DNA of 64,000 nucleotides from Euptelea pleiosperma (taxonomy: Eukaryota > Streptophyta > Magnoliopsida > Ranunculales > Eupteleaceae). The stretch is taken from NCBI GenBank assembly GCA_035048495.1, contig CM068545.1:14157702-14221701 (forward strand), written 5' to 3'. The translations under genes and the position numbers were made by a program. Below the pieces are notes generated by a model. The model searched no databases. It had not been told where the DNA came from and saw only the letters and a list, made by a program, of their open reading frames with translations. Positions 45,301 to 58,100 of this stretch are shown here, in pieces (position 1 is the stretch's first letter; each line of letters starts with the position of its first letter).

Positions 45301-48300
45301 TTCGCCATCCAAAAGTAAGTGCAATTGATTAGGTGGTTGGGTCGATTCTTGGTCTAGGAAATCTTCTAGATGGGACATAATGGTCGAATGGTTCAGATTG
45401 CTACGAATGTACACCATTTGTATAGTCAGAAATCTTTAGATGCGACTTAATGGTTGGATAGTCCAGATTGCTAAGAATGTACTCGTATGGTCAGAGGTTA
45501 AACTTGGCGTCTGGGTAAGCTGATCGACTGAAGTGGACATTAGAAAAGATGATACACACAAGAATGTATTGACTAGATACCTTACCGAATCGAGACGTTT
45601 CGGCCTTGACGGAATGAAAGTATGGAACTTTAAACCATGCGGGTGTAGTATAGATGGTACTATTATGACTATAATGGTATTGAGATAATTCCACGTGTTC
45701 CCATTTATAATTGTAATACCTCTTATATATTAATAAGTATTTATATTTAAAGCATTATCATTTTCAGTCGAGCTAGTTTGAGTTGGATCTAGTTTTCAAC
45801 TTAACTCAACTCAGTTGACTTTGTAGTCAATTTAATTTTTCCTTGGGTTTTTGAATATGGAATATTGTTATAAATGCTGTTGATATTTCTGCGGGGAGTG
45901 TGTAGGCTTTGAATTATAGTATGGAATTTTTTTCAAAGACCTTCATAAGGTGTGTTGGAATTTCAGGATGCTATGGAGAAAGCAATTAAGAATAAAGTCG
46001 CCAAAGCAGTTGTTCCAGCTATTGATGTCATGTTTCAGGCCCTAAGGTTTGCAGTTTGGGATGATTTTAGTGATGGAGGCTGTATTATAAAATTTCTACC
46101 TATTATTTTGTGAAATAATTTGAGGGAATTCAATGTTTGTGTTTTGCTTGTATTTAGTGAATTTGGGGCAAAGATTGTCCCACCAAAAAGAATTCTGAAG
46201 ATGCTTCCAGAACTTTTTGACCACCAAGATCAGAATGTTCGTGCATCCTCCAAAGGACTGACACTTGAGCTTTGCCGTTGGATTGGGAAAGATCCAGTAA
46301 AATCAATCTTGTTTGAAAAAATGCGGGATACTATGGTGAGTATCAATATTAACAGCTTAACATCTCTTATGCGGTTTTTTTTTTTTTTGATTTTTTGATT
46401 TTATAGGAATAAAAATAACGGTATGGTTTTCTGTTCTTTCAAGAAAAAAGAGCTGGAGGCCGAGCTTGTCAATGTCACAGGGGCAGCTAGGCCATCTCGC
46501 AAGATAAGGTCAGCATCTCACTTTTCTAAAAACATTTTTGCTTCTTGAAAAGTTGTACTTTCTTTTTTGAAGGTCCCAAAATTGGAGCTTCAGTGCTGTC
46601 GTTACTAGGACCTCTGGGTGCCCTGAATTTGCTCATTTAGTAACTTTTTAGTAACTTTTAAGTCTTGTAACTATTTATTAGTATCATATGTAAATTTTTA
46701 GTATGATATGTATGATAATTCTATTACAAGCAAAATTTAGGAAGATCGTTAATTCTCTAAATATCAACCCCTTTCACTGCCAATGAATCAGCTAACTCCT
46801 TGGCATGATACAAACCGAGATAGTGGTGAATTAAACCCCTATTGTATAGGTCCAGTCACCCCTCAGACTGAGACCTCTCGGCCAAGTCATTCCAAAAAAG
46901 AATGATGCTTTGAACCAGGCTCCTTGGCACCTAGTAAGGTTTGGTAAATTGGTAACTATTTTTGGTGGAATCCTGCCAGCTACAGTAATACGATTAGCAT
47001 GCCTCATTTGCTCATTTTTTCTTCATCCTTTAGTCTGCTTTTGCTCGCCTCTTTTTATGCAGTCACGTGTTCCCTTATTTATTCTTTATTTTCCTCTATC
47101 TACTCTGCTGAATCAGTGAGGATGTATCTGTTTCAGTTGACTTTACTTGCAGCTTTATGTATTGCTTATAGAGTTCATTATAATTCCTTGGGCAGTATGG
47201 ATTATATGATCTTGGGTTCATTTCAGGCTATTATGCCGGTTCATTTAACTCTTAGTCTTCATCCTTAGGCTTTATATAATGGTACCTGATGTGAGCACAT
47301 TCATTGTAAGTTAGTGTTCATCATATTGTAGGTTTGATGATCTGTTGATTTCTTTTTAGATCTGAGCAAGACAAGGAGCCAGAGCAAGAACCTGTGTCTG
47401 AAGCTGTGGGCCCTGGTCCTTCTGAAGAATCTGCAGCTGATAGTAAGGAATCAACTTTAAGAAATCCTCGAATTAGTTTAGTTTGAGAAATGGTGTTAGA
47501 TGATGTGATCTATCTTATAGCTTGGGCATATCTAACAACTACAACAATGTGTCTGAACATATTTGCTTTATATTTCACTTTGCAAACTTACCAGTATGTG
47601 GACCCTGATATAGATCTTCGTTTTCAGTTCCGCAGGAGATAGATGAGTATGAACTCATTGATCCTGTTGATATTCTGACTCCTTTGGAGAAGTCAGGATT
47701 TTGGGATGGAGTGGTTAGTGTTCTCTCTCTCTCTCTCCCCCTCCTTCTCCTAATGTTGCTCAGAGACATTTATTATTCCTTCTTTCATTGTTCTTCCATA
47801 TTATATTACGAATAGGTGAGTTTTGTTGTAATTGTTCGCATCTTTATCTGTGATTTAGAAAGCTGTCAAATGGTCTGAAAGGAAGGAGGCTGTTGCAGAG
47901 CTTACCAAGCTTGCTTCAACAAAAAGAATAGCTCCTGGGGATTTTACTGAAGTTTGTCGGACCCTCAAGAAGGTTTCAAAACTTTTACTTTATCTAATAA
48001 CCTACATTTTCTTAAATTAATGTTCAGACTTTAACACAATATAATTAAATATCTTCACTTGGTTCAGTATATATTATATGGATATTATCTGCCTTGGTTC
48101 TCCATATTTTAGTAAACTGACATGTTGAACACACATGTCAGGACTCAGGAGGGGTGTTGGATGCATGTCAAAGTGTGTTAATGTCTCAAATCCCAATATA
48201 TAGTATTAATACCATTTTACATACGCTTTATAAGTTATTATGCTCTTGTGAACGGTATGGTAATATGTCTTTCAAGATCATATCACTATGTGTACCTTCA

Positions 48301-51300
48301 TATCGGGTTTCTTGGAGTTGCTATGTTTTCCAAAACTAATGCATGTGATTAGTATTTAAATTATGTGTATGACACCTCATTTCCAGTATAATACCATGTG
48401 TCCTTTTCATTGTTGCATAGTGCTCATATAGTTGTTGATTCGTGAAGAGTACCAGTTTCTTAAGCGAATCTTTGTTCTTGCAGCTTATTACGGATGTGAA
48501 CATAGCTGTTGCGGTTGAAGCTATCCAAGCTATTGGGAATCTGGCTAGGGGACTAAGAAATCATTTCTCAGGGACCTCGCGCTTTCTTTTGCCAATTTTG
48601 CTTGTGAGTACATTGAAGTATGATATATGTGAAAGCATATGCTTATCTTTTCTTTTCTCAGACCACAAGGATCTTTTTGCCATAGATTGTACTAATGTTG
48701 GAAAACTGTCTATCATTGCAAACATTATTTTGTGTTTCTGCAATATAAATAATCTGCAAACAACTGCAGTTTTGTTAGTTTTCTTTTTCATGAAGAGCTA
48801 TACTGTCATCTGCATTGAAGTAGTGTTCCCATTTCAGTTTGTTTTTTTAAACAACAATTTTTTTCTTTAAAATTTCACAATTAAAATGGAGCTTTGATGT
48901 CTCTCTGATGTCCTACTTTCTAGAAACTAATAAATCATCAAGTTGCAAGCAATCAGTGAGTCAATCAGGTAAGAGCGTTTGTTATCATTTGCATATCAAT
49001 ACTTGCTTCCATTGCATATGTAGTGAAAATATTCATGGTCTGCACGAGCTTGTCCATTAGAGTAAATTTGCTGGGATCCTTATAATCTTAATAGATATGC
49101 CTAAGTAGAAGTACATCTGGGAATGGATAACACGGATTTCCTTGGTGATTACATTGTGACACCTAAAGCCAATTACTTCTTCTAGACTTGATGTTTGGTT
49201 AACAAGAAAAGAAGATGTACTTGTTGACAGGGAAAATGCCCCTAAAAGGGGACTTGACTATTGGGCGAAGCTACAAAGCATAAAGATATTGATTATCATC
49301 TTGAGCCTCACCACAAGGGTTGAATATAGTTGAACTCTCGAGATCCCTTGAAGAAACAAAGGATAGTCAACACAACTATTTTTGTTGAAGCAAGTTTGAT
49401 GGATTTGGTAATGATGGGCTAGAATCTCGAGGAAGCATGAGATCTAGAGATCTTTGCATTTAGGGAGAGCTATAACTCTCATAACACATCTATCATCCTC
49501 TTGGTTAAAACTGGAAGATTCGAACTAGCCACATTAAAATGTAATATCGTTAGACTTACACGATATCACTCCTAAAACCAAAATGTAAATTGAGCCAATT
49601 TTTCCTTTTAGACCCGAGGTTCAGGAAACAAGAAAAGATGTACTTATCGATGGGGAAAATGCAAAAAAGAAAAGAAAAGAAAAGGGACTGGACTATTGAG
49701 TGAGGCTACAGAAAATAAAAGATGAGATTAGCTTCTTGAGCCTCACAATGCAGTTCGAATATAGCTGAAGTGATGAGATCCCTTGAAGAAACAAAGTCTT
49801 CTATAATCTTTACGTCCAGGACAGATTAGGTCCTTAAGAGAAATGTTGCTCTTGGTGCTATAGTAACTGTCCTGAAGACAATTCTACTAGAGAATTATTG
49901 CTTTAAACAATCAGGGATCTTTTATACTAGACTAAGTAGTCTCTTTTAGCCTTTCATGATTCATAGATAGGGATTAATGTCCATAATCCTTCTCATCACT
50001 GAGGTACCGTATTTAGTACTTAGCTTTGACTTCTTATTTGTCTCTGGTTTAAGGATATAATCATTCATTTCTCTAAGATGTTTTCATAGTTTGGAAAAAT
50101 CTACAAGGGCGTGGAGTTTGCTTTAGCTTACCTCTTTGAATCATTGTCTTAAGAAAATAAGGTAGAGCATAGTGGAGGTAGAAAGAAGCAAAGACAGCAG
50201 ATCAACATTATAAGATGTTATGGGAATGCTTTTCCAGAAAATGTGAGGAGTTGGGATAACTTTGACTGAGGGTCATCGAGAGTTCATAGAAAAAGCTAAG
50301 GTAGGCGTGTTGATCTTCAAGAAACCATGTTGGACATAATCGGTAAGTGTTGGCTAATGACTTCTTAGGGAAGGTGAGGTGTGACTGGTTTTGCATGTGG
50401 CTGCAAGATCAAATGTGTGGTATTTGCATTCTATGGTCCGTATATAACTTACTGCTCCATAATCAGCTACAACAGAGTTAAATGGTCTCTGTGGTGCTTC
50501 AAGGCCTTCCATGGTTTGTCCAAGGAAATTATAATGTGATCTGTTTCTTAATATGAGTAGTAGATTATTGGGGTAGTTTAAAAATGCAAAGTAATTTTTT
50601 TCAGTATTGTGGGTTGATGCAAGCTCATTGACATTCGTCATAGAAGTGCATTGTTCAAGTGGACTAACTATGGTCCTCTATTATCTTTCTTTTTTTTTTA
50701 TTTATCTTTAGTTCTGTGAGGCATTCTTTTGATTTTCTAGAGGGCCTTTTATCTACTCTGCGAATACTCCTATACTTCCATTTGTGGAGAGTATAGAGAC
50801 TAAGTTAGAATCTTCTGATCCTTCCTCATTTAGATTTGAAAATATGTGGTTTTGGAGTTTCTTGGGTCTCTTGATTTAGTTGGGGAGAGGAGACTTCTTT
50901 CTAAATGAACTTTAGGAAGAAGATTCATGTTGAAACCGAATATGATAGACTGAGTTTAAAGGAATGGACTCCAGAAATATTGGTGTTATTCAGGAGAAAA
51001 CTCTCTTTCATTTTTTGGCTTTTGGTGAGGTTTGATGTAAATAAGGAAGTGGGGGTTTTTGACAAAGAAGAAAAAAAGCACAAAGGTTGCCCTTATGATG
51101 TCCATTTGGGACAATGGAGGAAGAAACTTGTTGGGAGAAAATCATTGTGATTTAGATGGCTGCAAGGGGCAGTTAAGTTACGAACGAAATCCTTCCAGAG
51201 AATTGTTAATGCTAGAAAAGAGCGTCAACATTGTTCAAAGTATTTGATGTAAGAAATTGGGTCCTTGAAGGATACGATTGTTGCCCCAAGTTCTAAACTT

Positions 51301-52125
51301 TCTTCTTCTTCTTATTCTTTTGATGGTGATAGAAGACTGAGGTTCCAAGCTCTTTAGTGAAGGGATTGAGAACTTGGACTGTTCATGTATTCAAACTTGT
51401 TTCGATCGTGTTCTTCCAAGCCTGCTGGCATATTGTTAGATGGGAATTCTCGGAGGTTGATTATGAGTTTCATGGCGGTAACCAACTCTGTTAGGGATAA
51501 TTGTGGGGTAAAAAATTGATTACTGTCTGGTCCGCTAACTCTTTTCCCACAACTTGCCAAACTAGGTGACTCTAGGAATATCTTGGATGCTCCTAGATGG
51601 CTGATCCGCTAAAGAGCTCTTATTGGCTTGAATATGTTGGACGCTCCTAGATGAACTTACCAAACAATGCTTGAAAGGGATTTTCGACACTCAATCAGAA
51701 AGTACAAAAGTATGAGTCTTTAGGAAAAACTAGAATGAACTAAATGATCATACCTTGAGGGGGAGAGGCTTATTTATAGGCAACAGACCTTGCACCTTAA
51801 CAGACTTTGGTGTCGAAGTGACAACTGCTGTTGAGGACCTCATGATTTCAGACCTATTAACCTGCTGGGTGGAACCTACACGGATTTCATAAGTTGCTTG
51901 GTCATTCATTTCTCAAGCTGCTTTGTAACAGACATATTTTAGATGCCTGTGGGGTTTAACATGAGCACATGTACTTCGGACTCTGAGAATAAGGAAACAA
52001 GAGAATTGTTTGTTTGGTGGATGTGTAGAAAGCATACGATTTTATGTGGGCTGGGCTTTTTGGACCACATGTTTGAGAGGATCAGTTTTAGTTTTGGTGA
52101 TCAACTGTGACAGTCAATGGGCATA

Positions 52126-52165
<40 letters not shown>

Positions 52166-55100
52166 AAGGGTCATATTAACATTCTTTGGGAGCTCTAGGG
52201 AGATGAAACACAATAACCTTCTTTCCCCCTTTCTCTTCCCGGTTGTATCAGCTGCCCTACCAGATATACGATGATTCAGTTAGGGTTTTTGGAGGGTTCA
52301 GGGTGGACAACTGGAGGCTTCCTGTGAGGAGTGAAGTAGATTTATCAGTGATGTGATTCTATATAGATTAACAAATAGTCTGTGTGCTTCTTGTGACTCG
52401 CCTATGTCATATTCATCGAGAGGCCAATACATTCCCCTTTGTGGCCCTGGATAGCGCGGTCTGTTCACTTGATCTGGACCTCGATCTGCTTTATTGCAAT
52501 CTTTTTATTTCTACATCCTTGCTATCTTTTTTGAAGCTGTATTTTGTTTCCCGATTAATGACTCGTTACTTCTCTTAAGAAAAGAATTTGTGAAATTAGC
52601 CAATTGATGAATGCTATGCTATAGAACTGTATCTTGACATAGGTGGAAACAACAGATTGTTGATGCTATATTTTGTTTGGCATCAATTGCTGTTTCTTTC
52701 TCTCTATGTTCGCATTAGTTGGGTTTTTCCTACCTAAATTGCGAATTTTTTCTTCTCTTGGTCTTGTGGTCCATTTGGCTCTAGAGGCAAAGGTGTTTGC
52801 AGGATGCTACCCTACGCTGTTTGTTGGGGCACATGGAAGGAGGACCACAATGTAGAATTTTTGAAGATCGTAGTCCTTCAGTGGTTTGCATTGCTATATG
52901 GAGGCTCTTGATGTAATGGTCAAGCATTCTAAGACTTTCATGGTATCAAGGCCGAGGAGTTTGTAACCAATTAGGAGTCTATCATTCATGGTGTCAATTT
53001 AGATAATTGTGCCGTGGGATAATTTTTTTATCTAAAGCCTCCTTGCATTTTGGGGGAGTCTTTCCCTATTGTGTTCATCTTCTTATAAAACAATACAATG
53101 TCTTTGTTACTTAAAAAATGAAAATAAAAAGATGCTGTATTTTTGTTCCATTAATCTTGATTCTTATGTGGGCGATTGAATGTTTGAGTGAAACATTGTT
53201 CCTCTTATTTTTGTATTTTTATGGTGTTTCTGATTCTTTAAGACCTGTTCTTTTAAAAGTTCAATTAGATTTATTAACATTTTGGTTGGTTAAATTACAA
53301 TATATATATTTTTTTCTTAAATAGGAAAAACTAAAAGAGAAGAAACCAACTCTCACAGAGTCTCTTACACAGACGCTCCAAGCAATGCATAAGGCTGGGT
53401 GCTTAACTCTTGCTGATGCTATTGAAGGCAAGTTATCTCTTCATTTTGACTCTGGAACTGATTGATATTAGTATGATTAACTACCTGCGGTATCTCTATT
53501 GATAATGGAACATGTATGGTATGCACATTTGCTAAATTTGCAACATCTGCAGGTTGTCTTTCTGCCAATTCACCAAAACCAAGATCTGCAAAGTGCAGAA
53601 GCATTTTCTTTATTTTTCGTATAATATCTGCAAATGCCACAATTCACCAACATCGTTGTGTATGATATGGCCATGACAAAAATGTTGTGTTTCCCTGTTT
53701 AAAACTCATTGCCTTGTTTGTTTTTTGTATTTATTCATGAACGTATTCCATCTTAAGGAGGGACTGACTGCGAACAATAATAATCTCTTCAACTTTGGTA
53801 AGAAAGATCTTCAATTTAATAAAAGATATGAGGAGCTCTTCCTTAAATGAAGTGGCTACTTTACATATCAAAAAAAGAAAAGAAAAGAAGTGGTTGCTTT
53901 GTTTGCTAGGTGATCATATGGTTATCTAGCGTTATTTGGAAAGGAGGCCCTTCCATTTGCTTTTCTTGCGGGTTGCAGAAAGGGTGAAATAAATATTCAA
54001 AGGCAAGAGTCCTCCTTTACATTTGATTTTGCTCGTGACATTAAAGAGCTATTAGTGGATTTTGAGAATCTATTTTGAAGGAGTTTCATTATTTGAGGAG
54101 GATGAATTTTGAGAGAATCTGGACAGCTATTTTGTTTAGTGGTAGTGCTATGGTGGAATCCCAGCCCAGTGGCTCAACTTTGATTGCAGGTCTCTTGGAA
54201 ATCTTGGCTCGGCAACTATCTGTGGTTTATTTTTATTTTTATTTTTTATATATTTCTGTAAAAAATCATATTTTACTTCACAGGAAAGGGTTCTTAAATC
54301 TGGCAGATTTTTATAATATCAGTAAATTTTTTATTTATTATATACTTTCTGTGCTTTACCTGCGATGCATTGTAGGTTCAACATGGTAAATTCAATTGTG
54401 TTATGTTGTTTACTTAACACTTCCGTAGTTCTTCTTAGGAATTGTATATGTTAACACTGCTGAGAATGAATGTTACTGCAGATATTAAAACAGCAGTTAA
54501 AAATAAAGTTCCGCTTGTGCGCTCTTTAACTTTGAATTGGGTCACATTTTGTATTGAGACAAGCAACAAGGCTGTTGTTCTCAAGTTGCATAAAGACTAT
54601 GTCCCCATCTGTATGGAGGTCAGTGAATGTTCAAGCCTCTATTTCTAATTCTAATTTTATTTCTAGGCTAACCAAATTGAAATATAATTTGTTATATTTT
54701 AATCGTTATGATACGAGTATCTTGGATTATGTAGTGCCTGAACGATGGAACCCCAGAAGTGAGAGATGCATCATTTTCTGCTTTGGCAGCCATAGCTAAG
54801 GTAGTCCTCATAAAGTAAATCATGCCACTATTTCCTTCTTACTTTATTTCCGTAAGTGTGAATATTTTAATAATAAAAGGGAAAAATCCCAATATACAAA
54901 GCAACTATACAAAGGGCTTGATTCTTTTAGAAAGTACTTATATGAGTTTTCTCTAACACCAAGCATATTTCCTTACCCTGTCTTGTTCTTTCTCTTGTAG
55001 TTGGTTGGAATGAGACCTTTAGAAAGGTCACTGGAGAAACTGGATGAGGTGAGAAAAAAGAAACTTGCAGAAATGATTGGGGGTTCAGGAGGTGGTCTGC

Positions 55101-58100
55101 TTCCTAGTACAGGTTCAGGTCTGATTATTATTTATTCATTTTCCCTCCATTTGCAATTTTGAATTATTGTAAGGATTTGTTTTTCTGTTTGAAGTTCTCA
55201 TTGTTCTTTACTGCTTCACATGTTTATTTATCTGATATGCCAGCTCCAGCCTCAACTTCGAGTGGGAGCTTCTCATGTCCTGAGGTGAGTTGAATTCTTG
55301 GTTTCAAAATTATGTTCTTGATTTGTGTTCGCATATTTTTGTTGTGGCGTGTGAAGTATGGTATGGCCTCATAGTCTTAATTCTATATAATTAAGTCTTA
55401 TCTTCTTTTCCTCTGTGTTCATCTGCATTCGTTATTGCTTTTCCTCCTCTCTAATGGTAAGTTCATAATGAAGCTTTAGCTTCCAAACTTGATGTCTTAT
55501 TTGGAATTTTAATTCGGCAAAGCAATGTGCTTTTGACTAATCTGCGTCTAAGTTTGATACACCTTCTGTGATTGGTCATGCATGTTGTTTTGCTATGTCT
55601 ATTTTGAATACCATCAGTGGTGTCTTTTTTCTTTTGTTTATTAATATTTATTCATCGACATGTAACTATTTTTTTTCTTGTGTCTCCCAAGAAAACATTT
55701 TGCACTTATTCTACTGGTTAAATTGTTTTCGTTATTTGTTGACTTGAGTCTTCTATTAAGTTCTTTTGTTGATCATGAAAAGTAACATTGTTTAATGAGC
55801 AGGTCCAGCCGACCCTCAATTGTTTTAGTATGAAAGTTTCATAATGATTAATGACTAACATACCTTTATTAAGGAGGGTACGACAAAGGGAATAAAAAAA
55901 TAAATAGCAGACTGCCAATTCCTACACATAAGAATAACATATATAACTCTCAACACACATTTTACTAAAACATATCCCTATGTGCTGCATCCACTTGTGT
56001 GGCTGTGCTTGTCATTATCAATTACATAATTTGTCTCTTTATTTTGGATATGATATAAGTGCCTCAGTTTTTGTGACATGGTGCTTTTAAATTAGAATTT
56101 AAATACGTTAAAGACCATAAAAATTACTTGATGAAATGCATCTAACTTTCGATTTTTTTCCGTGGACTGTATGACACGTACGTCCATTGTAACATGTTAA
56201 TCTTTGTTAGACAAACAAGCTTTAAGGTGGGCATGTATTGCTGGAATTTTTTACGATTATGAATTTAGAGTGTATTTCTATAGGATGTTATTACTTTACT
56301 TGAAGGGTTGAAAGGTTCCAACGACAGGTTCTTGTGGCTTTTGGTAATAGATGGGCGAATCCTTGAACACCACCATTTGGGGGGCTAATGATGGTGATGA
56401 TCCTCGGAATCTTATCAATGTGGTCGATTGTGCACGTGAATTGGCTTGAGGATGGTCTTCTTATCTATATATCTATATATATATATATATTAATTTTGTC
56501 GCATGAGGAGTGCAGCTAATATTGCCAACTCCTTGGCAAGTAGTTTTCTGTATAGGCAATCATTGTCCATAGGGAATTCTTTTACCTACCGGTGAAAGTG
56601 TTTAGTGCATCTTTCCTATGTTTTGGTTTTAGCCATTGTTGGCCTATTTTTGTAACCATTTTTGGATCTCAATAAATTTAAATGTATAAAAAAAAATTCT
56701 CTTACCTACCTTTATTTTCTCTCTTAGGGCCTGTTTGGTACGTGAGAAAAAGAGTTCCGACGGCGAATATTTAGCCAGGCGAATATTATCTTGGCTAAAT
56801 ATTTGCTCATAGCAATATTTAACAATGTTTGGTACGTGTACGAGCTAGCTCACTTCAGCTTACTTCATTTTCTTTCAATTTGAGTGGGTCCCACATATCA
56901 AAGTAAGTCAAAAATAGGTTGGGTCAGTGCGGGAACCACATATTATGTCAAAGAATAAAAAAAAATTCATTTTTATCTTTTTTATATATTAAAAAATTAA
57001 GTTTTATTGAAAATAGTGATTTTCCGGCGAGAAAATAAAATTTTCTCACCAAGGCATAATCGGCGTGAAAATATTTTCACAGGGGGGGGGGGGGGTTATC
57101 AAATGCTTTCCCGCCGCGGAGGGCAAATATGTGGGCCCGGCTAAATATTCGCCAAGGGCGGGTGGCTGCCAAACACAGCCGGGCGAATATTTGCGCGGCT
57201 AAATATTTTATTTGCCCGCGCGGTGCGTTACCAAAAAGGCCCTTATTTACTAATGAAAAAGGAAAAAAGAAAAACTTTAGGGCATGTGTTTCTGTGATAT
57301 GATCATGTTTCTATCGGTTGTCTTTATTTTCCTTGTTTCATTGTAACTCGGGGTACCACAGGTATTTTTGGTATTTGTCTTTCACCTCATTAATATAAAT
57401 GTGGGAAATCGTGCTCCGCAATATATACGATTTCTTCTTCATTCTTCTATCTTCTCCTCTTTTCTCATCTTTCTCTTCTTCTCTCCTAATCTTTTATACT
57501 TTATTTTCCACTTTACTGATTTAATTTAAACCTTAGGTATGTGAAGTTTAGAACATGATATCAGAGCAAATACTTAGAGTGTTATGTTTTGAACCCTAGG
57601 GCTGCTACAAGTGGTAGAACCACATGGTTGGGTCTTACCCCCAAGGCAAATTGCAAAGTTTTTTTTGGGTGTTGGGCTTATTTCCCCTTCGTATTGTTCA
57701 CGGACTACTATTCATCTCATTTGTCACGGAGTACTATTCATGGGTATCGTTCATCGCACTGTTCACGGAGTACTGTTAATTGCACCGTTCATGGAGTATC
57801 GTTCACCGTTACTATTCATGGGTATTGTTCACTGTTATTGTTAACGGGAGTATTGTTCAAGCGGTATGTTGTAAGTGTTTTTTGTGACTTCTAATGTAAA
57901 CCCTAGGTTAAAATATATCCAATGATAGTTCGTTTAGTGATTCATCTGCCACATTTGGAGTGATTAATGTTATGTCACATATGATTAGCCACGGTGACCA
58001 TAACCTAGGGTTGTAGGTCGCATAGTGAAGTTGGATGAGTCGAATTACCAAGAGTGGGTCCAACCCGTATGTATATCGGTGGACGTGGTAGGTTGTAGTA

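Larger units (their letters stand above)
40039..45966 (+). other. MOR1 intron 3 (5.9 kb)
   Basis: Holds the Mutator-like foldback at 44196-45268 and local duplications near 42160-42405. A degraded family E-like palindrome lies at about 43600-43735 (AAGCTCGTTGAGTTGACTC). A 110-base-spaced repeat of CCAAGACTCCAAGTGCT sits at 43941 and 44051. A 68-base-period pair is at 45370-45490. No other exon or gene is supported. Confidence 0.65.

Noticed and set aside
48442..48870. 142-codon frame around MOR1 exon 10
   Set aside because: Only 48484-48603 is coding. The remainder is read-through into introns on both sides.
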